In this document: piece after piece, positions 7,340-16,081 of the stretch
How positions within the stretch are numbered: position 1 is the first letter of the stretch
Layout of the letters: every line of letters starts with the position of its first letter
Assembly: GCA_029219385.1 (NCBI GenBank)
Contig: JAQXTH010000057.1
Location: 1 to 35,940 of the forward strand
Origin: Prevotellaceae bacterium
GTDB lineage: Bacteria; Bacteroidota; Bacteroidia; Bacteroidales; Bacteroidaceae
Direction: 5' to 3'
DNA length: 35,940 nt
The notes under the pieces: generated by a model
Database searches by the model: none
Seen by the model: only the letters and a program-made list of their open reading frames with translations
Told to the model about the DNA's origin: nothing
Position numbers and translations under genes: made by a program

Positions 7340-9544
7340 ATGAAAACATTCCACTCCTTGTTTGCGCACATCATCGCGCTTTGCCTCTGCCTGACAATAT
7401 GGACTCCCGGCATTGCCGACAATTACAGAAAATATGTGAACCCTATAATCGGAACAGACAACCACGGCCATGTGGCAGTGGGCGGTGGAGTGCCTTTCGG
7501 CATGGTCAACCCCGGGCCGGTGGAAATGGGCGAGGGCTGGGACTGGTGTTCGGGCTACAACTATCCCGACTCGCTGATATTGGGCTTCAGCCCGCTGCAT
7601 ATCAGCGGCTCAGGTTGCAGCGACCTGGGCGACATATTGGTGATGCCCGTGAGCGGCGAGGTGTCTAAATCGCGAGGCAAGGCCGAACGCGACGGTTCGG
7701 GGCATTTCTCATCGTTCTCACACAACAACGAGAAAGCCGAGGCAGGATATTACAGCGTGGTGCTCGACCGTTGGAATATAAAAGCAGAGATGACCGCCAC
7801 CGAACGAGTGGCATGGCACCGCTTCACATGGGCCGCAGACGAGAAAGATCCGAGAGTGATTATAGACCTGCGCAACGCCATAAACGATGTGGCAACCGAC
7901 TGTGAGATCTTTCAGATTGACGACTACACCATTGGCGGACAGCGCACCTCGACAGGCTGGTCGCCACGCCACACAATATTTTTTGTGGCAAAATTTTCGC
8001 AACCCATCTCAAAATGGTGTGTCTATGAAGACAACCGACTGCAACCCGGCAAACAGCTCAACAGCACACGCGCCTTTGGCGAAGCGGCTTTTGACGGCAA
8101 AACAACCAAACAAATAACCATGGCGCTTGCCCTCTCACCCGTGAGCGTGGACAACGCCAAAGCCAACCTGCAAAATGAATGTGGCGGACAATATAACTTT
8201 GACAGGGTGAGAACCACTGCCGCAGAGAAATGGGAAAATATGCTCTCGACAATAAAGGCCGATTTCTTCGATGAGAACCACAAGACGATATTCTACACCG
8301 CCATGTATCACACCATGCTGCAACCCATCATCTATTCCGACACCGACGGCAGCTACATGGGATCAGACGGCACGGTGCACAAAGCCCCGGGTCACACGGG
8401 TTATACCATCTGGAGTTGTTGGGACACCTATCGCACCTACCACCCTCTGGCAACTCTCATCTATCCGCAATTACAAAAAGATTGGGCAAACTCTTTGCTC
8501 AACATCAACAGAGAACAGGGCCACCTGCCCGTTTGGCACCTGATGAACACCGAGACCTATTGCATGGTGGGCATATCGTCGGTGCCGATTTTGGCCGACA
8601 TGATTTTGAAAGGTTTTATAGAAACAGACAAACAAGAAGAAGCTTTTCAGGCAATGAAAAACACCATGATGATGGACTACCGCGGACTGAACTATATGAA
8701 AAAATATGGCTATGTCGTCAACTCTCACCCCGAAAGTGTTTCGCTGACAATGGAGTATTGCCTCGACGATTGGAGCGTGGCACAAGTGGCCAAGAAATTG
8801 GGTAAAACGTCAGACTATGAATATTTCCTCAACCGCAGCATGGGATATAAGAAACTCTATGACCCACAAACCGGCTTTATGCGCTCACTCGACGAGAAAG
8901 GCAACTTCTTGCCGGCAAAGGACTTTAAGCCAAACATTCAGACACGCGACTATACCGAGGGCAACCCGTGGCAATATCTTTGGCTCGCACCCCACGACGC
9001 AGAGGGACTGAAAGAACTCCTCGGAGGTGACAAAATATTCACCGCCCGTCTCGACTCGCTTTTCAACGCCGACAGCGACCTTGGCTCAAACTACACGCCC
9101 GACATTGCCGGAATGGTGGGACAATATGCCCACGGCAACGAACCGAGCCACCACATAGGCTACCTCTACAACTATGCCGGACGACAGGACAAAACGGCAG
9201 AAATAGTGCGCAAAATAATGACCTCGCAATATAACGACACCAAAGACGGATTGGCGGGCAACGAAGATGCCGGACAAATGTCGGCATGGTATGTGCTCTC
9301 GGCCATGGGACTTTATCAGGTTGAGCCCTGCGGCGGTCGCTATCAATTTGGTTGTCCTATCATAAACAAAGCTTCGTTTAAGACCGCATCGGGAAACACC
9401 TTCACCATAGTGGCACACAACAATTCGGCAGAAAACATACACATTGCCAAAGTGAAACTCAACGGCAAGAACTACAAAAAAACATATATTGACTATAACG
9501 ACATCAATAACGGTGGAACTCTCGAATTTTTCATGAAGAAATAA
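7340..9544 (+). CDS. GH92 family alpha-mannosidase, exported
   Basis: 734 residues. Residues 1-26 form a signal peptide, and the mature protein starts with NYRKYVNPIIGTDNHGHV, the typical GH92 opening, followed by GGGVPFGMVNPGP. Family hallmarks later in the chain are HGNEPSHHIGYLYNYAG (about 600) and GNEDAGQMSAWYVLSAMGLY (about 640), which carries the acidic residues thought to activate the water in this Ca2+-dependent inverting family. GH92 enzymes remove terminal alpha-linked mannose from N-glycans or yeast mannan; the linkage cannot be read from sequence. The likely location is periplasm or surface. It is first of four tightly packed genes, the third of which is an exported peptidase, which suggests joint attack on glycoproteins. 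Confidence 0.95.
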   Translation: MKTFHSLFAHIIALCLCLTIWTPGIADNYRKYVNPIIGTDNHGHVAVGGGVPFGMVNPGPVEMGEGWDWCSGYNYPDSLILGFSPLHISGSGCSDLGDILVMPVSGEVSKSRGKAERDGSGHFSSFSHNNEKAEAGYYSVVLDRWNIKAEMTATERVAWHRFTWAADEKDPRVIIDLRNAINDVATDCEIFQIDDYTIGGQRTSTGWSPRHTIFFVAKFSQPISKWCVYEDNRLQPGKQLNSTRAFGEAAFDGKTTKQITMALALSPVSVDNAKANLQNECGGQYNFDRVRTTAAEKWENMLSTIKADFFDENHKTIFYTAMYHTMLQPIIYSDTDGSYMGSDGTVHKAPGHTGYTIWSCWDTYRTYHPLATLIYPQLQKDWANSLLNINREQGHLPVWHLMNTETYCMVGISSVPILADMILKGFIETDKQEEAFQAMKNTMMMDYRGLNYMKKYGYVVNSHPESVSLTMEYCLDDWSVAQVAKKLGKTSDYEYFLNRSMGYKKLYDPQTGFMRSLDEKGNFLPAKDFKPNIQTRDYTEGNPWQYLWLAPHDAEGLKELLGGDKIFTARLDSLFNADSDLGSNYTPDIAGMVGQYAHGNEPSHHIGYLYNYAGRQDKTAEIVRKIMTSQYNDTKDGLAGNEDAGQMSAWYVLSAMGLYQVEPCGGRYQFGCPIINKASFKTASGNTFTIVAHNNSAENIHIAKVKLNGKNYKKTYIDYNDINNGGTLEFFMKK

Positions 9545-9559
9545 ACCACCCTGCTCACC

Positions 9560-10225
9560 ATGAACAAAAACATCAAAAACATAGTATTCGACCTTGGCGG
9601 AGTGTTGATGAACTTCGACTTTGAAGGAGCCGCAACCATGTTTCAACAAATGGGACTCGCACCCGAAGGTGCAGACAAGACCAACGCACAATTGGGACAA
9701 TATGGTCGCCAAGTGGCAGAATTGATAAACAGTTTCATAAACGGCTTTATCGACACAAAGCAATTTGCCTCCTTGCTGCAACCTCACTGCAAAGTAAATC
9801 TGTCGGTAGACGAAATTTCACACCAACTTGAATCTCTCGACGGCGACATTCCACACAACCGCCTCGCAATGCTCAAGAAACTAAGAGAGACCCACAAGGT
9901 CATATTGCTGAGCAATATAAATCAGCCCATGTGGGAAAAGACACTCTCCATACTAAAACGAGAGGGCTTTGATTGCAAAGATTGCTTTGACAATGTTTTT
10001 CTGAGTTACAAACTGAAAATGGCAAAGCCCGACCCTGCCATATATAGAAAGATGATTGACGACTGCAACATTGCAGCCCAAGAAACCATATATTTCGACG
10101 ACCTGCCCGAAAACATCGAGACCGGCACAAAGATCGGACTGGTTTCATCGTTGGTAGAGCAAAACCGTTTGGAGCAAAATCCTGACTTTATTAACCTTGT
10201 TAAACAAACTGTTTACAAATCATAG
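9560..10225 (+). CDS. HAD superfamily phosphatase (subfamily IA)
   Basis: 221 residues, cytoplasmic. Motif I is NIVFDLGGVLMNFD near residue 10, motif II VILLSNINQP near 113, motif III lysine in KMAKPDPAIY near 155, and motif IV YFDDLPENIETG near 178. The DLGG form of motif I and the overall plan are those of the YihX-like sugar phosphatases. The second Asp of the usual DxD is replaced by Gly in the DLGG form, which is common in this group. The substrate is not predictable; a sugar phosphate is likely given the preceding mannosidase. It starts 15 bases after the GH92 stop and ends 2 bases before the next gene. Confidence 0.85.
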   Translation: MNKNIKNIVFDLGGVLMNFDFEGAATMFQQMGLAPEGADKTNAQLGQYGRQVAELINSFINGFIDTKQFASLLQPHCKVNLSVDEISHQLESLDGDIPHNRLAMLKKLRETHKVILLSNINQPMWEKTLSILKREGFDCKDCFDNVFLSYKLKMAKPDPAIYRKMIDDCNIAAQETIYFDDLPENIETGTKIGLVSSLVEQNRLEQNPDFINLVKQTVYKS

Positions 10226-10227
10226 AC

Positions 10228-11541
10228 ATGAGATTTTTTTTGTTACTGACACTTTGCCTTTTGGTAATGGCAACAAAGGCCTCTGTGGACTTTGACACAT
10301 ATTTTGACGGACGAACCTTGAGAATTGACTATACCTTTGCGGGCGACTCGACCTCACAACAGATTTTTGTAAATCAATATGCCTCGCTCGACAACTGGGC
10401 AGGACGCAGGGTTAATCTCGACAAATTGCAGATTGAGGGTACTGCCGACATCACCATGCGCACAAAAAAAGACGGCAAGGTGATTTATCGTTATTCTTTC
10501 TCCACTCATTTCCAAGACTATACGGGCATCGAGCAGGCCACCCGGCTGAAAGCCTCGTTTGACCATGTGGTGTTGCTGCCCATGCCGCGCGAGGAGGTCA
10601 ATATTGAAATTCGACTCTTCGACTTCAGACAAAAACCCGTGGCCTCACTCACCCACCCTTTTGACCCCAAAGACATCCTGATTCGCAATCTGTCGACCAA
10701 CGAACCCAAACCCGAGACTCGATATATCTTTAAATCGGGCGACAGCCGCGACCATATCGACATCGCCATTTTGGCCGAGGGATATACCAAAGAGGAACTG
10801 CCCATATTTTTTGAAGATGCAAAAAGATATGCCGACACTATTTTCAGTTGCGAACCTTTCAAGTCAAACCGCTCAAAATTCAACGTGGTGGCAGTTGGTG
10901 CCGTTTCTCAACAAAGCGGCATAAGCGAACCTGCCAAAGGCAAGTGGCTCAACACTGCCGCCGAGACTTTTTTTGACTTTTTGTATATGTCGCGCCTGTT
11001 GGGAGTGCCAAAACTCAGCAAAGTAAACGACCTTTTGGCCCACACAGACTATGAGCACATCTTGATTTTGGCCAACACCGACACCTATGGCGGCTGTGGT
11101 GTTTATAACAGTTATGCCATCAGTCCGGCTCACAATGCACAAAGCCTGCCGGTAGTGATACACGAGTTTGGTCACAGTTTCGGGGGCTTGGGCGATGAGT
11201 ATTTCTATGATGACAGTTACACGCAATACTACTACCCCGATGTGGAACCGTGGAACGAAAATCTCACAACACTCTTTGATTTCAAAAGAAAATGGGCAGA
11301 TATGCTGCCCAAGGGCGCACCAATTCCTACGCCGGCCGACACTGCCGGGAAACTTTCGAAAAACGATGCAACGACAATCGGTGTCTACGAAGGCGGTGGC
11401 TATCAGAGCAAAGGGGTCTACCGCCCCACCATAAACTGCCGTATGCGCACAAACGCAGTTAAAGAGTTTTGCCCCGTATGCAAACGAGCCATCAACAGAA
11501 TTATTGACTACAACCTAAAAGAAAACAATTCTCTGAAATGA
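10228..11541 (+). CDS. M64 family zinc metallopeptidase, exported
   Basis: 437 residues with a short signal peptide (MRFFLLLTLCLLVMATKA). The N-terminal beta-rich part (about 20-155) corresponds to the M64 pro/N-terminal domain. The catalytic part carries HEFGHSFGGLGDEYFY at 312-327: zinc-binding His312 and His316, catalytic Glu313, and Asp323 as the likely third ligand, the metzincin-like arrangement of family M64. The family is named after a clostridial IgA peptidase, but most Bacteroidales members have no known substrate. The gene lies within the mannosidase operon, 2 bases after the HAD gene and overlapping the next start by 4 bases (ATGA), so translation of the set is coupled. Confidence 0.9.
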   Translation: MRFFLLLTLCLLVMATKASVDFDTYFDGRTLRIDYTFAGDSTSQQIFVNQYASLDNWAGRRVNLDKLQIEGTADITMRTKKDGKVIYRYSFSTHFQDYTGIEQATRLKASFDHVVLLPMPREEVNIEIRLFDFRQKPVASLTHPFDPKDILIRNLSTNEPKPETRYIFKSGDSRDHIDIAILAEGYTKEELPIFFEDAKRYADTIFSCEPFKSNRSKFNVVAVGAVSQQSGISEPAKGKWLNTAAETFFDFLYMSRLLGVPKLSKVNDLLAHTDYEHILILANTDTYGGCGVYNSYAISPAHNAQSLPVVIHEFGHSFGGLGDEYFYDDSYTQYYYPDVEPWNENLTTLFDFKRKWADMLPKGAPIPTPADTAGKLSKNDATTIGVYEGGGYQSKGVYRPTINCRMRTNAVKEFCPVCKRAINRIIDYNLKENNSLK

Positions 11542-12596
11542 AAAGCTCCATACGACTAATCCTTGCTTTTTTGCTATCGGCTGTAGCGTCAGCTGCCATG
11601 TCACAAGACATTTACCAGATTGAAGACGAGTTTGAGCGCGGTCGCATGATGGTGAGAAACAAGCAATTTAAACAGGCAACTGCCCTGTGGGACAGCATCA
11701 TAGCACTCAATATCACTCCCGACTTCAAAGCCAAATATCTCGCTCTCAACGGAGTGTTGCAGCGCGACAGCCTCAAAAATCGCGAAAAAGCCCACGAATA
11801 TTTCAAACGCGCCGTGGCTCTTTATCCGGAAATCTACAACATGGATTCTTATCTCATCGAGACAGGCGTTGTGTTGGCCAACCAAGGACTGGCAGCCCTT
11901 GCCGACTCTGCCGGACAATATGCCGAAGCCATCACCCAATATGAAGAGGCAATAAAGTTTATCAGCCACCTGCTGACAAAAGGCATTGTGGCGAGAGGCA
12001 AAACCGATGACGATCTCACCGTGATGCTCTACAGTTTTCAACAAGGCCGAGCAATGGAGTTTGGCCGCAACAAACAATTTGAAGATGCCGAAGCTGCATT
12101 TGAAGAATTGAAATTCAATTATGGAAAAATGGAACAGTCAAGCGACAACGAATTGGTGATTCAGGGCTGGTTGTTTGGCTGCATTTGCCGTATGCAATAT
12201 ATCACCATGTTGCGCGACGAAAAAAAAGACATCGACAGGGCCTACAAAGAAACCAACCTGCTCATTGATAAACTGCTGACGGGACTGTCGAGCGACAACA
12301 CCTCGATAGTCGAGATATTGGCAATGCAAATGCCAATGTTCATGTTTATCTCGGCCGAGGTGTGTCTCAAGGCAAACGACACCGACAAGGCCCTCACCCT
12401 CTGCGAAAATGCTCTAACTTGGAACAGCGACAAAACCTTAACGCCTTTCATCATCAATCTGAAAGGCGAAACACTGCTTGCCCTCAACCGAACTGACGAG
12501 GCAAAACACTGTTGGGAACAGGTGAAAAAACTGCAGCCCGATTTCTACAACAACAATAACCCGGGCCTCGTGTTGCGCGACAAGTTCGGAAAATAA
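11538..12596 (+). CDS. Exported TPR-repeat protein
   Basis: 352 residues: signal peptide (MKSSIRLILAFLLSAVASAAMS), then repeated helical pairs with TPR spacing. The best ones are at about 80-115 (EKAHEYFKRAVALYPEIYN), 125-155 (GQYAEAITQYEEAIKF), 170-200, and near the C-terminus (ALTLCENALTWNSD..). No enzymatic domain is seen. It is expected to be a periplasmic scaffold, possibly holding the mannosidase or the peptidase (inference from the operon). Its start overlaps the peptidase stop in ATGA. It is the last gene of the operon; only a weak, imperfect stem follows at 12596-12622. Confidence 0.8.
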   Translation: MKSSIRLILAFLLSAVASAAMSQDIYQIEDEFERGRMMVRNKQFKQATALWDSIIALNITPDFKAKYLALNGVLQRDSLKNREKAHEYFKRAVALYPEIYNMDSYLIETGVVLANQGLAALADSAGQYAEAITQYEEAIKFISHLLTKGIVARGKTDDDLTVMLYSFQQGRAMEFGRNKQFEDAEAAFEELKFNYGKMEQSSDNELVIQGWLFGCICRMQYITMLRDEKKDIDRAYKETNLLIDKLLTGLSSDNTSIVEILAMQMPMFMFISAEVCLKANDTDKALTLCENALTWNSDKTLTPFIINLKGETLLALNRTDEAKHCWEQVKKLQPDFYNNNNPGLVLRDKFGK

Positions 12597-12642
12597 AGGT
12601 TGGTTCTATAAATTCCCACCTTAAATTTATAACAACTTATTC

Positions 12643-12673
12643 TTTGAAATTTCACAATAATTCGCTTCCTTTG
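12643..12673 (+). promoter_or_regulatory. Promoter of kbl
   Basis: TTTG at 12643-12646, exactly 19 bases, then TTCCTTTG at 12666-12673. This is the Bacteroidetes TTTG/TAnnTTTG pattern with one mismatch, and transcription would start near 12680. Confidence 0.65.
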
Positions 12674-12718
12674 CATATTAAACTAAACAAAACCAAATAT
12701 CATTAAAACATAACAATC

Positions 12719-13906
12719 ATGTACGGTAAAATGAAAGAACATCTCTGCCAGACTATTGCAGAGATTAAAGAAGCCGGACTCTACAAAAACGAACGTCTCA
12801 TCGAGAGCCCGCAGCAGGCAGCCATTCAGGTTGCAGGTAAAGAAGTGTTGAACTTCTGTGCAAACAACTATCTTGGCCTTTCAAACCACCCGCGCCTCAT
12901 CAAAGCGGCCAAAGAAATGATGGACAAACGTGGTTTCGGTATGTCATCGGTGCGCTTTATCTGTGGCACGGCCGATATTCACAAAGAACTCGAAACAAAA
13001 ATCTCTGAGTTCTTCAAAACAGAAGACACTATTCTCTATGCTGCTTGTTTCGATGCCAACGGCGGTGTGTTTGAGCCACTGCTCACTGATGAAGACGCCA
13101 TTATCTCTGATGCCCTCAACCACGCCTCTATCATCGATGGTGTGCGTCTCTGCAAGGCTAAACGCTATCGCTATGCCAACGCAGACATGGCAGAATTGGA
13201 GAAATGCCTCCAAGAAGCACAGGCTCAGCGTTTCCGCATCATCGTGACCGACGGTGTGTTCTCTATGGACGGCAACGTGGCTCCGATGGACAAAATCTGT
13301 GACCTCGCCGAGAAATATGACGCTCTCGTTATGGTAGACGAGAGTCACTCGGCAGGCGTTGTGGGAGCAACAGGTCACGGCGTGAGCGAATTTTTCAACA
13401 CATACGGTCGCGTAGACATCTACACCGGCACACTCGGCAAGTCGTTTGGTGGTGCAATGGGCGGATTTACCACCGGTCGCAAAGAGATTATCGACATCTT
13501 GCGCCAGCGCAGCCGTCCTTATCTCTTCTCCAACTCTTTGGCTCCTTCGCTCGTGGGCGCAGGTATCGAGATGTTCAATATGCTCAAGGAAGACAGCTCA
13601 ATTCATGACAAACTCGTAGAAAACGTTAATTATTTCCGCGACAAGATGATTGCCGCCGGTTTTGACATCAAGCCTACTCAGTCTGCCATTTGTGCCGTGA
13701 TGCTCTATGACGCAAAACTCTCACAAATTTTCGCGGCAAAACTCCAGGAAGAGGGTATCTATGTAACAGGTTTCTACTATCCCGTTGTGCCAAAAGGTCA
13801 GGCTCGCATCCGCGTGCAGGTATCAGCTGGTCACGAGAGAGAACACCTCGACAAGTGTATTGCTGCATTCGTGAAGGTGGGCAAAGAACTCGGCTGCATC
13901 AAATAA
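12719..13906 (+). CDS. kbl: Glycine C-acetyltransferase (2-amino-3-ketobutyrate CoA ligase)
   Basis: 395 residues, the normal length for this PLP enzyme. It cleaves 2-amino-3-ketobutyrate with CoA into glycine and acetyl-CoA, the second step of threonine breakdown through threonine dehydrogenase. The PLP lysine is K241 in YTGTLGKSFGGAMGGF; DESHSAG (207-213) contains the cofactor-contacting Asp and His, and NFCANNYLGLS near 45 is the family N-terminal motif. Other alpha-oxoamine synthases (serine palmitoyltransferase, KAPA synthase) share the fold, but the N-terminus and the FGMSSVRFICGT stretch favour Kbl. It stands alone between its own promoter and terminator; the threonine dehydrogenase gene is not next to it. 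Confidence 0.92.
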   Translation: MYGKMKEHLCQTIAEIKEAGLYKNERLIESPQQAAIQVAGKEVLNFCANNYLGLSNHPRLIKAAKEMMDKRGFGMSSVRFICGTADIHKELETKISEFFKTEDTILYAACFDANGGVFEPLLTDEDAIISDALNHASIIDGVRLCKAKRYRYANADMAELEKCLQEAQAQRFRIIVTDGVFSMDGNVAPMDKICDLAEKYDALVMVDESHSAGVVGATGHGVSEFFNTYGRVDIYTGTLGKSFGGAMGGFTTGRKEIIDILRQRSRPYLFSNSLAPSLVGAGIEMFNMLKEDSSIHDKLVENVNYFRDKMIAAGFDIKPTQSAICAVMLYDAKLSQIFAAKLQEEGIYVTGFYYPVVPKGQARIRVQVSAGHEREHLDKCIAAFVKVGKELGCIK

Positions 13907-13937
13907 CGACTACTTTCTTATACTTAACACATAATAA

Positions 13938-13975
13938 AACAAGCCGGCGGAAATTCACCACCGGCTTGTTTTTAT
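13938..13975 (+). terminator. Terminator after kbl
   Basis: AACAAGCCGGCGG (13938-13950) pairs with CCACCGGCTTGTT (13958-13970) over 12 of 13 positions with a 7-base loop, followed by TTTATT. It can also serve the converging minus-strand gene. Confidence 0.8.
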
Positions 13976-14083
13976 TGTGACAGTTCTTTGACTTTACCCT
14001 AAATCTGTCAATAAATTTACAAGGTGTATTCTCTAAATTTACATTGCCAAATTTTGGATTTGTTAGCGAACACAAATTGTATT

Positions 14084-14884
14084 TTATTTGCCATTTTCAT
14101 AACGCAACTCCCAAAACGCAACAGCCGAAGCTGCCGCCACATTGAGAGAGTCGACATTATGCGACATCGGAATGCGAGCCACATAATCCGCATCATCTAT
14201 GGCACACTGAGGAAGACCATCGCCCTCCGTTCCCATGACTATTGCAAGTTTTTCTTCCTGCTTCAACCTAACATCATTGACGGGCACAGACAAATCGGTC
14301 AACGCCATGGCAACGGTTTTGAAACCCATCAAACGCAACTCATAAGCATAATCATCAGTCCATGTCCAAGGAACAAGAAAAACCGAGCCCATTGACACCC
14401 TGACAGAACGACGATTTAACGGATCACACGAATTGCGAGTCAACACCACCGCGTCTATCCCCAAAGCTGCCGCTGAACGAAAAATAGCACCAATATTGGT
14501 ATTGTCAACCACCCCGTTGATCACTACCACACGATGAGCCTCACGGCATATATCCGAGACTGTAGGCAACTCTCGTCTTTTCATGGCGCAAAGCACGCCT
14601 CTCGTGAGATCATAACCCGTAAGTGAAGACAACACATCGCGCTCGCCGACATATACATTTATATCACCACAACGAGCAATAATTTCCCTTGCGTCACCCT
14701 CAACATGTCTCGCCTCACACAAAATCGAAACCGGTTCATAACCTTTGTCTAACGCTACCTTAATGACTTTGGGGCTCTCTGCAATAAACAAGCCATCGTC
14801 ACGTCTCTTGAGTTGACGCTCAGTGAGAGAAACAAAAACTTCAAGATTAAACTCTGATAACGTTTCTATTTTTATAATAGGCAT
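14084..14884 (-). CDS. TrmH/SpoU family RNA 2'-O-methyltransferase
   Basis: 266 residues. The N-terminal substrate-binding part (about 15-110) is followed by the knotted SPOUT domain with all three motifs: motif 1 NGVVDNTNIGAIFRSAAALG (Asn and Arg), motif 2 LAIVMGTEGDGLP, and motif 3 IPMSHNVDSLNVAAASAVAFWE. It transfers methyl from S-adenosylmethionine to a ribose 2'-OH in tRNA or rRNA; the target cannot be told from sequence. The start ATG at 14884 is the only good one. It converges on kbl, with which it shares the terminator region, and lies 53 bases after the nuclease gene on the same strand. Confidence 0.9.
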   Translation of the reverse strand: MPIIKIETLSEFNLEVFVSLTERQLKRRDDGLFIAESPKVIKVALDKGYEPVSILCEARHVEGDAREIIARCGDINVYVGERDVLSSLTGYDLTRGVLCAMKRRELPTVSDICREAHRVVVINGVVDNTNIGAIFRSAAALGIDAVVLTRNSCDPLNRRSVRVSMGSVFLVPWTWTDDYAYELRLMGFKTVAMALTDLSVPVNDVRLKQEEKLAIVMGTEGDGLPQCAIDDADYVARIPMSHNVDSLNVAAASAVAFWELRYENGK

Positions 14885-14937
14885 AACAAAACTACCTCTT
14901 CAACAAAAACTGTTTATACAAACATCTCCCCTCACCC

Positions 14938-15813
14938 CTAACTACGGCACTCTATCTCATCAATCGACAAACCTGTCAACCTGGAAATATCTTCAGAAGA
15001 AACTCCTTGTTGCTTCATCATTTTTATCAATTCGGCACGACCCTCGGCACGACCCTCGGCACGACCCTTCTCGATACCCTCGGCAAAACTGTCTTTCTTT
15101 GCTGTGTTGATTGCGTTGACAATGTCACGATAAGCATTTTGACTGTCTTCGTATTGCTTCAACTCGAAATGATTGAACTTGGAAATCTCCGCCTGCTCAA
15201 ATAAACGGGTGAACACTCGTTCTTGCAAGGCAAGAGGACGCTCCATAAGGGCTGACAGATTCTTAAGAATGTACATCCACTTATCATACATCGTGACAAG
15301 TTCCGACTCGCGCTTATTGAACTTGGGTATCTCTATGTAAACATAAGTGAGTTTGTCATAAAATACTTTCTTCGTCTCAACTTCCATAAGCTTAACCTCA
15401 TGGTGCCAATGCCTCGCCTCGTCAAGTCCCTCTGCAAAATTAAAATTCAACAATCCTATCGTATAAACGGGACTGAGGTGGAAATCCCAATCACCACCAC
15501 GACGAGCCTGCTCACGAATGGGAAAGGTGGAATAATATATCGTGCGGTCCTTGAAAAACTCTTGATACACATTCTGCATCTCAACAATAAACTTGTCGCC
15601 CTTTTGGTTTTCGCAATAAACGTCGAATATGGCACGACGAGCATCAACACGGTCACCCAACTGTTCCGAATTGATATAAGTGACATCTTTCACATCTTGT
15701 TCACCCATGAATATAGCGTTAAGGAAACTGATGAGCAGTTCCTTATTGAACTCTGAGCCAAACAACCGCTTAAAGCCAAAATCCGTGCGAGGATTGATAT
15801 ATCTTTCCGTCAT
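14938..15813 (-). CDS. Rpn family PD-(D/E)XK nuclease / putative transposase
   Basis: 291 residues opening with INPRTDFGFKRLFGSEFNK, the standard start of this family (PDDEXK_2, often annotated as transposase). Nuclease residues are visible as D64 (FDVYCENQ) and E78-x-Q80 (VEMQ). The C-terminus carries EKGRAEGRAEGRAEL, encoded by three exact 12-base units, then a helix-turn-helix-like end (GVSSEDISRLTGLSIDEIE). Related E. coli Rpn proteins are DNA endonucleases that promote RecA-independent recombination, and their C-terminal repeats vary between strains. No inverted repeats or target duplications are visible around the gene, so it is not a typical insertion sequence. Confidence 0.88.
   Translation of the reverse strand: MTERYINPRTDFGFKRLFGSEFNKELLISFLNAIFMGEQDVKDVTYINSEQLGDRVDARRAIFDVYCENQKGDKFIVEMQNVYQEFFKDRTIYYSTFPIREQARRGGDWDFHLSPVYTIGLLNFNFAEGLDEARHWHHEVKLMEVETKKVFYDKLTYVYIEIPKFNKRESELVTMYDKWMYILKNLSALMERPLALQERVFTRLFEQAEISKFNHFELKQYEDSQNAYRDIVNAINTAKKDSFAEGIEKGRAEGRAEGRAELIKMMKQQGVSSEDISRLTGLSIDEIECRS
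15033..15068 (-). repeat. Three 12-base tandem units inside the Rpn gene
   Basis: CGGCACGACCCT repeats at 15033, 15045 and 15057, coding on the minus strand for the repeated Glu-Gly-Arg-Ala tract. The units are in frame, so unit gain or loss would change length without a frameshift. Confidence 0.85.
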
Positions 15814-15855
15814 GACAAAATGTATTTATATTATTGTTTTAGCGTATAGACTTTG

Positions 15856-15863
15856 CAAAGATA
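15856..15863 (-). promoter_or_regulatory. -7 box of the Rpn gene
   Basis: Minus-strand TATCTTTG, an exact TAnnTTTG match, 43 bases upstream of the ATG at 15813. The -33 element is unclear. Confidence 0.5.
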
Positions 15864-15938
15864 AATATAATCAACGAAAAATCCACGCAGGCCAAGCAAA
15901 AAATGGAGAGAGAACTGTCTGTTTAAAAATAAAAAATA

Positions 15939-15946
15939 TTACTTTT
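15939..15946 (+). promoter_or_regulatory. -7 box of the corA leader transcript
   Basis: TACTTTTG, an exact TAnnTTTG match, with TCTG 18 bases upstream as a weak -33. Transcription would start near 15953 and give a leader of about 130 bases before corA. Confidence 0.5.
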
Positions 15947-15975
15947 GCGGTCGAAAAACAAAACAAACAACAATA

Positions 15976-16014
15976 ATGGACGACTATTACGCGGAAAATA
16001 ACAAACGGAGTTGA
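15976..16014 (+). CDS. Putative 12-residue leader peptide of corA
   Basis: ATG at 15976 and TGA at 16012-16014 encode MDDYYAENNKRS. The frame lies between the corA -7 box and corA, and its stop codon overlaps the first bases of the hairpin at 16013-16055, the typical geometry of a regulatory leader. The N-terminus is acidic (DD, then E). In E. coli and Salmonella, acidic or proline-rich starts of Mg2+-related leader peptides make ribosomes unstable at low Mg2+. Whether that applies here is inference, and no ribosome binding site is obvious. Confidence 0.35.
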   Translation: MDDYYAENNKRS

Positions 16015-16074
16015 GGCCCGGTGAATTTTTAATTCCTATCCACCACTTGGGTCTCTGCCCTTATTTTGTGGAGG
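16013..16074 (+). promoter_or_regulatory. Structured 5' leader of corA
   Basis: GAGGCCCGGTG (16013-16023) can pair with CACTTGGGTCTC (16044-16055) over 11 pairs with one bulge. Within the loop, CCTATCCAC (16035-16043) can instead pair with GTGGAGG (16068-16074), which contains the strong GGAGG ribosome binding site 7 bases before the corA ATG. Strong Shine-Dalgarno sites are unusual in this group, so a switch exposing or hiding it is plausible. I do not match it to a known riboswitch class. Confidence 0.45.
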
Positions 16075-16081
16075 ACTTAAA

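Noticed and set aside
14887-14894. Minus-strand TAGTTTTG as promoter of the TrmH-type gene
   Set aside because: It ends 2 bases from the start codon, so the transcript would begin inside the gene; probably a chance match.
14938-15813. Rpn-type gene as part of an insertion sequence
   Set aside because: No terminal inverted repeats or target duplications are visible; the family name transposase is mostly historical.
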